Source of the DNA: Hypsibius dujardini
Lineage: Eukaryota; Tardigrada; Eutardigrada; Parachela; Hypsibiidae
Direction: 5' to 3'
DNA length: 22,844 nt
Assembly: GCA_001579985.1 (NCBI GenBank)
Contig: LRSR01008873.1
Location: 1-22,844 of the forward strand
This document shows, piece after piece, positions 1-10,653 of this stretch. Both the position numbers and the translations under genes were made by a program. Within the stretch, counting starts at the first letter, position 1; each line of letters begins with the position of its first letter. The notes beneath the pieces are model-generated. The model saw nothing but the letters and a program-made list of their open reading frames with translations. It was not told the DNA's origin and did not search any database.

Positions 1-326
1 CAGTGATATCTGTACTTGTCTGCCTGCCTACGAACCTACCCGTCTGTCTTATCTGTTTGCTTACTGACCGAAATTGTCTGTTTGACTCCCAAAAGTCTTT
101 TCCGAATTCCCCGCTCGAAGTTCTGCCCGTCTGTCTCTCACAAATGCTTGTCTGCCTGCAACATCATCAATCTGCTTGCCTTTCTTTAACAACAAATACA
201 TGCCTCCCGCAGTTGTCTGTCTGCTTCTGTTCTAGGTGAATATCTTGTCTGGTTGTTGTCTGTCTTGTCTGTCTTTTCACTTTTGTCACTCGCATTTGTA
301 TTTATGCTGCCTGATTACTTGGCTTA

Positions 327-423
<97 letters not shown>

Positions 424-559
424 TTGCCTGTCTGCCTGTCTAATTACTTGGTTTGGCCTGCCTGCCTGTCTGCTTGCCTGCACCAATTACCCCCAGTCCC
501 TCTACCCATGTCTGACCATGCCTGGATCATTTGCCTTAAAACTAATTTTATCCGCATAG
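1..559 (+). repeat. CTGC/CTGT tetranucleotide-rich stretch, probably a KLF intron
   Basis: The stretch is dominated by CTGY tetranucleotides, with a pure (CCTG)n block of about 24 copies at 327–421 and degenerate CTGT/CTGC on either side. Open frames here translate only to Cys-Leu-Pro-Ala type repeats, and to Gly-Arg-Gln-Ala on the other strand, so I call none of them genes. It ends at a TTTTATCCGCATAG acceptor (AG at 558–559) in front of the first recognisable KLF exon. The simplest reading is the 3' part of a KLF intron whose upstream exon lies outside the window. Confidence 0.7.
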
Positions 560-2447
<1,888 letters not shown>

Positions 2448-2938
2448 AGGAATTCAGCCTCCCAGGATGCCGCGCGACAGGCAAGGACCTCTCTCCTCTC
2501 AAGACCTTTTCTAATTTCTGAATTTCTAATTTTAAATTGTCTGTCGAGCAGCACTCTGTTCTCTCGTCTTTTTTTTCCGTCGGACCACACTACGTGCCGT
2601 GTACACACCTCGATCTGCTCAGCTCGTTCGAACCTCCCCTTTATTAAGATTAATATGTTGCGGATAATTTTTTTTGCATGGAGACAAAGTCAAGAGAGAT
2701 AGAGAGAGACCTTTCTTTACAGCCTTTTTCGCTATCAAATTTTTCTTAAATTAACGCGTCTGGAGCGCACTCACTCGAACCGGCTGGTAATGAAGTCTAG
2801 TTCCTCATGAATAAATAAATAAATAAATAAATAAATACAAATGCATTCGACGAGACTACGAACTTTCCCCTTTCCCCCTCAAAGTAACAGAGCAAAAAGG
2901 AGTTTCAAATAAACTCCGACTCATATAGGAACAATAAA
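2448..2938 (+). terminator. KLF 3' UTR with candidate poly(A) signals
   Basis: Non-coding sequence after the KLF stop. It becomes A-rich and includes an (AATA)n run at about 2811–2837 and separate AATAAA hexamers at 2908–2913 and 2933–2938. Any of these could be the poly(A) signal; the last is followed by T-rich sequence. No coding potential is visible. Confidence 0.5.
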
Positions 2939-3187
2939 ATGCAATTTAAAAACTTAACACTAAAATTGCAAAAAAATCACACTAATAAAATGTTGCATGC
3001 AACTGATTTATTTAAATTATATATTATTATAAGATCTGTTAATTTGATTAAATTATAAATAAATAATTAAAAATAAATAAATAAATAAATATAAATAAAA
3101 TTAATATTTGTAATTAAATTAATAATTATAAATTAAATAATAAATTGATATAAAATCTATTACGCCGATTTAATTTAAATAATAAAT
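2939..3187. other. AT-rich spacer between convergent KLF and PNPT1
   Basis: Extremely A/T-rich sequence with many AAATAAAT and ATTATA units. On the - strand an ATTAAA hexamer (plus 3169–3174) and an AATAAA (plus 3007–3012) could end the PNPT1 transcript. No gene is visible. Confidence 0.5.
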
Positions 3188-3392
3188 TAATCCCATTAAT
3201 CGCAACATCAAATCCCATTGCGATGCCTTGTGGAGTGAACGTGGTGCCTGTGCGAACTTCGCCGTCAGGTTTACCAGCGTTAACCATAATCCCCCATTCA
3301 ACGCGCGACGCGTCCACTTGAGTAATGCGGATTTGGATAATAATACTGTGTATTTTAACTTGACGCCGACTTGGTAAGTCAAGGCCATCCAC
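3188..3392 (-). pseudogene. Short coding-like remnant, possibly a phosphodiester-glycosidase-type domain
   Basis: A - strand open stretch of normal base composition sits abruptly between AT-rich DNA and the PNPT1 3' end. It contains VDASRVEWGIMVNAGKPDG, then GEVRTGTTF and FDVAINGI. The pattern of hydrophobic-I/V-D, a middle TT-F and a closing VAING resembles the N-terminal half of the bacterial-type phosphodiester glycosidase (NAGPA-like) domain. An upstream ALTYQ segment lies in another frame, suggesting a frameshift. No start context, partner exons or downstream domain are seen. It may be a relic, part of the PNPT1 3' UTR, or chance. The family call is a weak inference. Confidence 0.22.
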
Positions 3393-3722
3393 GCTCGTTT
3401 ACTACGACTCTCTCTCTGGTCGGTCAGTCTCTCGCGCGGTGGTACCCGCAAAATACAAATAAAACCATGATGTAACATCAAACACACCGAGAGGCAGACG
3501 GACATGTAGAGCTCTCGGGCTCATGTTTTCCCAGTCGCTGAAGGAGAGACCACGCAGCATCACCTCCTGTGCATTGGTCTACTTTTTTTCTGCTTTAGCA
3601 AACAGTCCAGTCAGGTCGAACCAATTCAAGACGCACGCAATCATATAGGAATCAGTGATGTGGTGACGGAACGGCGAAAGGGTTGAGCAGGTGGCGGCGA
3701 ACTGAAACAGTCGGCGGCCGCG

Positions 3723-3904
3723 CTATGATAGCGCCTTCACGGCGGATGACGGGATGCTGACCAGAACTTTCCGAGAGGCACGATGCCTGCCGGTCGCTGG
3801 GTCTCTGGAAGAGGGCAACGTCAGTGATTTAAGTTGTGCCATGAAGCCGAGAGACAGACAGACACAGCCAGACTGACAAAGGGGCAGGCAGACAACTACG
3901 CAAG

Positions 3905-3979
<75 letters not shown>

Positions 3980-6900
3980 ACAAACAGGGAGGTAGATAAA
4001 CATGGGAGCAGATAGAAAAACAGACAGACAGACAACTAGGCAGACAGTCAGAAAAAGAAACAGAGAAACAGAGAAACAGACAGACAGACAGACAGACAAG
4101 ACGCAGACAGACAGGCAAGCTGACAAACAGCGAAGGCACATAACCATACAGACTAGATCATCGGTAACGCACCTTCCGAAGTATTTGACTGACACATCAT
4201 GGCCAACTTCAAAGCCGAGTACATTGGCGTGTCCGACTTTCCTCGAGTCCAACTGGGAGTTTGGTATGAAAAACGGCGTCTGACGGGAATGCAGCGTGAC
4301 CATGATTCCGCCCTCCCGGACTTCGGCCACTTTGGCAGAGTACACAGCGCCGAATTGGAGTTCCGGTTCGCTGTCCTCCTCCAGAATCTCGGTGATCAGC
4401 TGCTTGGCTTCATCCAAGGCGGCTTGATTGGGAGCGAAAAGATTGTACACCGCGTCGTCGGTCTGCGTTATTTGAACACCTAAAATAGGAAAAATAGTTA
4501 AACAAAATTTAACGCTTTTAGGACAGAACAGGCAATTAATCAAATATCAAATTGCCAATTGTCAAACAAATCTTGTCAACTGCCAAATAGTCAAATCTGC
4601 ATCGAACTCACCGGTGCTGGCTGTGATTTTCTTCAAATTGTAGCCGCCGAATCCGACGAACTTAGACCGTTTCTGCGGCGGGATGTCCAATTTCTCCACC
4701 ACCGGGGCATTGTCCTTCTTCGCCTCTCTCGGTGCAGGCAGACAGTCACGCATGATGTCCAGGATCCTATTGCGGCCATCCCCGCCCTTCTCAATGGCTT
4801 CCATCACAATGTTCAGCGGCAAGCCGGGGATCTTGACATCCACTTGCAGGGCGGTGATGCCGTGGCGAGTGCCAGCCAGCTTGAAATCCATATCCCCAAG
4901 GTAGTCCTCAATGCCTGCGAAAGTACTTACAACGGTTGCAAAAATGGATGCTTCAATGAAAAACTAACCAAGTAAAGAACTTACCGAGGAAAAAGTAATC
5001 AAGTACGGAACTTACCGAGAAGGTCAGTTAGTATGCGGTAATCGGTAATCTCCTTCCCCGTCGCGTCGTATTTCGTGACCAAACCGACAGCCACCCCGGC
5101 AGCGGGTTCGCTGATCGGGACACCGGCGTCCATCAACGCCAGACTGCCTCCGCAGATGGTGGCCATGCTGGAGGAGCCGTTCGATTCGAGAACTTCCGAA
5201 GTGAGGCGAATGGTGAAGGGGAAGTCCGATGGAATGACCGCCCTTAGGGCCTTCTCTGCCAGTGCTCCGTGACCGAGCTCGCGACGACCGAACGCGCTCA
5301 TCCGGCCAGTTTCGTTGGTCGCATACGGCGGGAATTCGTAATGCAGCATAAAGTTTTTTTCCTTCAGTCCACTGCAAAAAAAGGACGTCCAGTCATAATT
5401 TATGAGGAAGGTGAAGCAAGCCAGAGGACGACTGGCAGGGCAGACAGGACGTTCCAACACATACAGAGATTCCGGCAGATAAACAGGATGCACAGGCCTG
5501 GCGGAAGTCAAGTCAACCAACGGAGACAGGCAGGCGAACGGTCAAACAATCATACAGATAAGCAGTCAAACAAGGCACATAGATGACAGTCTGACGTTGA
5601 TAGACCAGGCAGACAGGTAGACAGACAAAGAGCCAGATAAGACATACAGGTAAACAGTCAGACGACAGGTAGACAAGCAAACAGTCAGACAAGATATACA
5701 GACGACAGGTAGACAGACAAAGAGCCAGATAAGTCATATAAAAAAACAATCAGACAGGAAATGTAGGCAGTCAGATACTGAGAGAGACAGAAACGACAGA
5801 CATTAAATTCAGCTAGGAGAGCAGTGCAGTCAATTAACGACAGGCATACGGGCTGGCAGATAATGAGGTCGATAGACCAGATATATCCCAAATTCAGACA
5901 GGACAGAAGTGCGCAGGCAGACAAACAGTCCGACAAGATATAACAGGCATACAGATAGATGCTGAGTTAAGACAAGTAAGACAGACATTAAACCAGGCAA
6001 GACAATATGCAGAGCAGGAGAAAGATCAAGGACAGACATCGAGACAACATGGCAAGCCACGGGTAGAGGTAAAGCAAAAAGGACTCACCTGATGATCACA
6101 GAAGCGGGATCGGCTTTCCAGGCAGAATCCAGGGAGTCAAACGTCACCGTACACAACACCTGCGTCTGGCCTCTTTCAAACAGCGCCGACCCATGCAGCG
6201 GTTTAAATATGTTCGTCTTACACCGGATATAGCGCAAATCGTCCAGACTGCGTCCGTCACACCTACAAAGACCACGACCCATCTCGTATCCGCTCAACCG
6301 ACCAGCCTCTTCGTAACACACCCACAAGAACAACCACGCACCTAACGTTAGTGTCGAAAATTAAATTCCTGAACGTTTCCTTTGACAACACACTGAAGAT
6401 ATCCCCGACTTTGGACGAATCGAAATCCGGAAACTCCTTCTTCAGCGCATCGGTCGTGGCTGTCCGCAACGCCGTGACCGCGACGTCCCGTCCAATTTTG
6501 TCGAACTTCGGGTCCGTGAAAATCCCTCTGATCTGATCGGCCGCGAGTTCCGCGCATCGGGCTTGCACCTGGGGGGAGATGTGTCAACATATTTTCCCGT
6601 TCAACTGAAGTTCAAGGGGTCGTACCGTCTCAATGGAAGTCGGCTCAGCAGGTAAGACCGTCACTTCATCAAGGACGCCGATCTCCGGTGCAGACTTCGC
6701 TAACGGCGTCCGAGGCTGATAAACTTTCGCCGGTAAGGGCTCCCGCTTGGGCTTTCCCACAAGCTTCTGCAGACGCCTCAGTCCCGCGATCACCTTCTGC
6801 GCTTCCGTCGTGCCGAACGTGACGGCTTTCATAAAGTCCTGCTGAGAGATGTTACTGGCGGAAGCGTCGACCATCACGACGCGGTCGTCGTCCGCCGCGG

Positions 6901-9448
6901 CAATGACGAGATTGAGGCTGCTGCCTTGCAGCTCCTTCCGCGTGGGGTTGATGATGAGCTCGCTGTCGACCAGGCCGACGCGGACCGCCCCGATCGGGCC
7001 GTCCCAGGGGATGTCGGAGAGGAAGAGCGCCGCGGAGGCGCCGTTCATCGCGGCGATGTCGGGGTCGTTCTTCGCGTCCACCGCCAGGAGATTGCACATG
7101 ATTTGCGTATCACAGATTTCGCCCGTTCTGAACAACGGCCTCAGCGACCTGCAACAGGGATGATATGACGCTGTTGTCTTCCAAGCATCCTCATACACAA
7201 AGCTAGATTCCGAAATTTAGGGATTGCATCAGTTCAATCAAGTTCGCAGGTCTTGATTTCACATCTGATTGCTTTGATTTCGCAAATCTCAGACGGAAGA
7301 GTTCTACCAGTTGGAATGTGCGTGATGGAAAGCACACACTGCAACCGTGATGGCCAAGGCAAACTAACGCGTCCGATATCTGCAGTCTCTTTCCCCGAAC
7401 CTGCCAGCGCGCCCGAATTACGCTCTTCAAGAGCCTCCTTTTGCCTCGGCTTGACTACTGCGCCGCTATCACCAATCCCCATTCCTAGATGCAGCTGGAT
7501 GACCTTGACGGCTGCATGAAGCGGTTCTTAAGAACTCTCAACCAAGGAAGGATACCGGAAGCGTCGTTGGACGAGCGATACTGTCATCGTTTGAAGGAAC
7601 GTGGATGGGAACCGCTGTTCCCACGACGGCTGAAGCAGTCAATAGTGCTGACTTACAAGCTGATCTTCAACAAGGAACCTCTCGGTGAAGGAACGTGGAT
7701 GGGAACCGTTGTTCCCATGAAGGCTGAAGCAGTCACTAGTGCTGACTTACAACTTGACTTACTATCTTCAACAAGGCGTCTCTCGGAGAGTTACTCTTCG
7801 AACCATTTGTTCCCATTACTGCGGTCTCTGCTGTTGCAGGTGATTACCGACGGATCGGAAAAATCCTGCACCACCCCAAAGCTGTTCTAATGCACTGCCG
7901 GACTCTGGACGAGAATGGAACATCCTTGGCTGTCTCCCATCGATCTTTCGCTCACCTCGTAAACCGGATATGGAGCCACATACCTCTGGAACAACTAGCA
8001 CGCGGTAGATTCCGAAACTTACCGGTCGATCATCCGACTGGTCAAAACTTCCCGTTCAGACGGGCCCAGTTCCTTCCGCAAAAAGTTTGTGGGTATCCGG
8101 CCAGCCGCGGCCGCTTTCTGTCGATAGTCCACCACAAGCGGGACAAACGAATTGTTGCTGCCGGGTGGTAAAGACTTCCCCACCGTGGTCACCATCACCG
8201 TCGTTTCCCCTGTAGAAGGGCAGGAAGATGATCATTTACGGTATAGCTTACAGTAAACACTACTAACATGATCAATCAAGGGATCAATCAATCAAGGGAT
8301 CAATCAATCAATCAATCAAGGTATCGTTATGCAATTTCTCAGCCAGTCGACACAGGACACACATATCAACAAGTACATAAATCCATCAGCAAAGAAAACA
8401 ACGATAAAAAACTCAATTAACAGAAACTCACACAATAGATCAATCAATCTAGACAACTCAAGCAGCATCCCAACCTACACAAAACAACCAGCAAAACCAA
8501 CAACGAAGTTTCTGCAATACATCAATCAACGAACCATCCGCGTTGATTATCCAAACCAATCGATCACCTAAAACATCGCACCGGCCATCCAAAACATCCA
8601 AACCAAAACTGTACTGCCAACTATACTACTGCAAGATAAATAATGAACCACACTTCAAAAACGGAAACTCCGTCATCATCAGCAACGCACACGTCAGATT
8701 AATCAAGCGAGAGAAATTTGCAAAGCATTCAAAGCGCGTCAATCAATCAATCAACCAACCAACCATGCAAGGAAATTAAACGGACGGAATATCACGTCAA
8801 CTGAAGCTCTCCGACCGCTAATTTCACCACCAATAACTGCAACACGAACACGAACGCCAACCAGGAGAGGAGTAATCACCTAACTGGACGACCGCACTGC
8901 CGTCGGCGAATCGGGCCAGCTGGCCGGTGCTGATCAACATCGTCGGTCAAAGCGCGTCAATCAATCAATCAATTGACTGCATAGCATTCAAAGCGCGTCA
9001 ATCAATCAATCAACCAACCAACCATGCAAGGAAGTTAAACGGACGGAATACCACGTCAACTGAAGCTCTCCGACCGATAATTTCACCACCAATAACTGCA
9101 ATCAAACACGAACCCCAACCAGGAGAGGAGTAATCACCTAACTGGACGACCGCACTGCCGTCGGCGAATCGAGCCAGCTGGCCGGTGCTGATCGTCATCG
9201 TCGGTCTTCCCGGGGTGAATGTCACCTCCACGCTGCCGGACTTGGTCTGCGCCCACACCGGTGAGGCGGTGGAATTCCAACGCGCACGGCATCGCACATC
9301 CGATGCGTTGCGCAGCCGCGACGGTTTCGTGCTGCACAAAAACCTGTAAACGGGGAGAAAATCCGCCTTGTTGAAAATGTCCGGCTTTGCATCAGATTTT
9401 GCTGGCGCGGCGTACTTGCCTCAGCGAGTAAAGTCCGACGGTTCGCAT
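3723..9448 (-). CDS. PNPT1: Polyribonucleotide nucleotidyltransferase 1, mitochondrial (PNPase)
   Basis: Phosphorolytic 3'-5' exoribonuclease and polyadenylase of mitochondria. The complete model has coding exons 9448–9420, 9343–9138, 8209–8023, 7148–6626, 6568–6342, 6262–6089, 5371–5016, 4914–4612, 4479–4173 and 3804–3723, for 797 aa (human about 783). Residues 1–45 are Arg/Ser-rich with little acidic character, as expected of a mitochondrial presequence. RNase PH core 1 starts near residue 50 and holds [14 protein letters not shown] and [19 protein letters not shown] helical linker covers about 275–385. RNase PH core 2 carries [22 protein letters not shown] (about 511–518, phosphate-binding serines) and the acidic [12 protein letters not shown] segment. 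The KH domain has the GFGGYN loop near 655, and S1 starts with [14 protein letters not shown]. All junctions keep phase. The first intron is GC–AG and the others GT–AG. It is convergent with KLF and head-to-tail behind FAU. Confidence 0.96.
3904..4110. repeat. (GCAG)n and (CAGA)n satellite in the last PNPT1 intron
   Basis: About 19 uninterrupted GCAG units at 3904–3979, followed by degenerate CAGA/GAAA to about 4110. The array lies inside the 3805–4172 intron and reads CTGC/CTGT on the transcribed strand. It produces only repeat-encoded open frames. Confidence 0.9.
4959..5020 (-). repeat. 31-nt tandem duplication of the exon-7 splice donor of PNPT1
   Basis: On the - strand, 5020–4990 and 4989–4959 are near-identical 31-mers, each containing CTCG followed by GTAAGTTC. 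The first donor (exon end 5016) gives the correct PNPase reading frame into the next exon. The second (exon end 4985) would add 31 nt and reads into a TGA, so it looks like a duplicated decoy. Confidence 0.75.
5400..6055. repeat. Degenerate CAGACAG-rich intron of PNPT1
   Basis: This is the body of the 5372–6088 intron, made of strongly decayed CAGACAGG/ACAGACAAG tetranucleotide sequence (CTGTCTG on the transcribed strand). It appears to be an old relative of the pure arrays elsewhere. The several - strand open frames of about 80 codons are Cys/Leu-rich artefacts of it. Confidence 0.75.
7375..8005 (+). mobile_element. Degenerate C-terminal fragment of a non-LTR retrotransposon reverse transcriptase, antisense in a PNPT1 intron
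   Basis: Read on the + strand, the 7149–8022 intron translates to [15 protein letters not shown] (from 7423), an in-frame TAG at 7486–7488, [16 protein letters not shown], then [17 protein letters not shown] and [14 protein letters not shown]. In another frame at about 7944–8010 comes [17 protein letters not shown]. This order matches the end of CR1/Jockey/RTE-type ORF2 proteins: 'LYKSLVRPxLDYC', 'EkvQRrFTr', 'RLxxLgLxxLexRR…DLIxTYKI', then 'FxxRVxNxWNSLPxxv'. That match is from family knowledge, not a search. The stop, a frame change and an internal 94-nt duplication make it a dead copy. It ends close to the PNPT1 splice donor at 8022–8021. No target-site duplication was identified. Confidence 0.7.
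7593..7788 (+). repeat. ~94-nt tandem duplication inside the retrotransposon fragment
   Basis: The segment starting GAAGGAACGTGGATGGGAAC at 7593 recurs at 7687. The two units share most of their length, through GGCTGAAGCAGTCA and GTGCTGACTTACAA to CTTCAACAAGG, with scattered substitutions and a small indel near the end of the second. Because 94 is not a multiple of three, the second copy is read in a different frame, so the duplication postdates loss of coding function. Confidence 0.8.
8269..8325 (+). repeat. (ATCA)n repeat in PNPT1 intron 2
   Basis: ATCAATCA arrays separated by AGGG/AGGT interruptions just 5' (in plus coordinates) of an A-rich, CAAC-rich stretch. ATCA/ATTG is the second main simple-repeat family of the window and recurs near 8740, 8955, 9000, 11280–11345 and 12584–12627. 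Confidence 0.8.
8724..9206. repeat. ~259-bp tandem duplication that copies the 3' end of PNPT1 exon 2
   Basis: The segment 8724–8948 is about 95% identical to 8983–9206. Both contain an (ATCA)n–(ACCA)n block, AGTTAAACGGACGGAAT-like sequence, the intron start and the last ~69 nt of exon 2 (9138–9206 in the real copy, 8880–8948 in the extra one). The extra copy keeps the donor dinucleotide and an open frame, with one silent change and one Thr-to-Leu change. It lacks the 5' part of the exon and any clear acceptor in phase. The break point coincides with a second AAAGCGCGTCAATCAATC motif at 8949. Confidence 0.9.
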
Positions 9449-10164
9449 TTCTCCTGATAGCATGGATTAATGGAAATTATCACATGAAAATGTCTAATTA
9501 TTGACAATAGCACTGGTACGAGTAACAATTCGATTTGGATAGAATTATTATTATAATAACACGCTTTTGCACAGCAAACCAGGGGCGCATGGAGGTTTAA
9601 AAAGCCCACGGGCCTGTAGTGCTGACGGTCCGACACAATTGATACCCGACCCGGGCCAACCGTCACCCACGGGTCTATGTCAGGATTGAGTGTGCAATAT
9701 TGGCCCGTCCGTGTAATCAAAATTTGCGGACGGGCCAATAGTGGGAAAAACAGCAAAAGTGCCCACAGGCCTGGCCCGTTGGTCCACATGCTCAACTCGC
9801 CCCTGCAGCAAAAACACAAGCATGTGTCGTTCGCATCCCTCAATCGATCAAGCGATGACGCTCTTGTGACAGTGTCATATAGCACGGAAGCGGTATCAAA
9901 CGATCAATCAACCAATCGATGCAGTATAAAGCTTAATAACCCTTGGCCTTAAGTAATACAAAAACCCTTCCTACCCCCAAAAGGAATAAAATCTAGCGTA
10001 ACAGGGAAAAAAGCGGTTAGCCAACGCGAATTATGTAGCCATTTTGCACCGCGGCGAGGGAACGTTTCACAAGCGTAGAATTATTGGTACGTGTCTTGAT
10101 CAAATTTATTTGTCAGAGCCCGTTGAAGAAAGCAGCGTGCAGTTCTGGCTTTTTACAATCAACC
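9449..10164. other. Spacer between FAU and PNPT1; PNPT1 5' flank
   Basis: It holds the PNPT1 5' UTR/promoter and the downstream flank of FAU. About 9600–9790 is G/C-rich with repeated GCCCAC(A/G)GGCCTG and CGGGCC motifs, including a 14-bp hairpin (listed separately). No conserved protein is seen in the open frames. Confidence 0.5.
9698..9740. repeat. Perfect 14-bp hairpin in the PNPT1 upstream region
   Basis: TATTGGCCCGTCCG at 9698–9711 is exactly reverse-complemented at 9727–9740, with a 15-nt AT-rich loop. It is embedded in a GGCC-rich patch carrying two direct GCCCAC(A/G)GGCCTG copies at about 9605 and 9762. It could be a transposon end, a cis element or a structured RNA segment; nothing distinguishes these. 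Confidence 0.75.
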
Positions 10165-10557
10165 ACAAGATTGAGTACACTGGAGGGTCCAGGGTATGGG
10201 CAAAAGGGGCAAGGCAGGGGGTGGTCAGGTGGTTGAGTACACTGGAGGGTCCGGGATATGGGCAAAGGGGCGAGGCAGGAGGTGGTCAGGTGGTCAGGCG
10301 GTTGAGTACACCGGAGGGTCCAAGGTATAGGCAAAAGGGGCGAGGCAGGGGATGGTCAGGCGGTTGAGTACACCGGAGAGTCCGGGATATGGGCAAAAGG
10401 GGCGAGGCAGGGGTGGTCAGGCGGTTGAGTACACTGGAGGGTCCGGGGTATGGACAAAAGGGGCGGTGCAGGGGGTGGTCGGCGGTTGATTGTTCGAAAA
10501 CCACCCATGCCCCGCCCCTTTTGCCCATTCCGGACCCTCCAGTGTACTCAATCTTGT
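10165..10557. repeat. Foldback: five direct ~62-nt units plus one inverted unit
   Basis: Units starting GAGTACACTGGAGGGTCC occur at 10173, 10235, 10304, 10366 and 10427 (spacing 62, 69, 62, 61). Each is followed by GGGCAAAAGGGGCGAGGCAG and GGTGGTCAGG. A sixth copy is inverted at about 10498–10557. The first and last copies form terminal inverted repeats whose outer 26 bp (10165–10190 and 10532–10557) are exact complements. No convincing target-site duplication is visible. Open frames here reflect the repeat only. It sits just past the FAU poly(A) signal. Confidence 0.88.
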
Positions 10558-10573
10558 CGTTGCCTGTAGTATT

Positions 10574-10579
10574 TTTATT
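10574..10579 (-). terminator. Poly(A) signal of FAU
   Basis: Plus-strand TTTATT reads AATAAA on the FAU strand, about 75 nt past the FAU stop codon. It lies between the stop and the foldback repeat, so the repeat is probably outside the mature message. Confidence 0.65.
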
Positions 10580-10653
10580 CATTTTTCAATTAAACCTCAA
10601 TCAGCATCAGAAATGGCTATACCGAATGGGAAAAAAGACAGCCTCGAGAAATC

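Noticed and set aside
3896-4543. 215-codon - strand frame joining a PNPase S1-like segment to a Cys-Leu-Pro-Ala tail
   Set aside because: The PNPase part is the real exon 4479–4173. The tail is read-through into the intron satellite past a good GTGCGT donor.
8269-9010. Regular ATCA spacing resembling a CRISPR-like or direct-repeat array
   Set aside because: It is a simple tetranucleotide repeat plus one tandem duplication, in an intron of an animal gene, with no unique-spacer architecture.
9421-9885. 154-codon - strand frame with a hydrophobic segment upstream of PNPT1
   Set aside because: It does not join exon 2 in phase and lacks a family signature. The short ATG exon at 9448–9420 gives a proper presequence.
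10044-10582. Overlapping Gly/Arg-rich frames on both strands
   Set aside because: All derive from the 62-nt minisatellite units.
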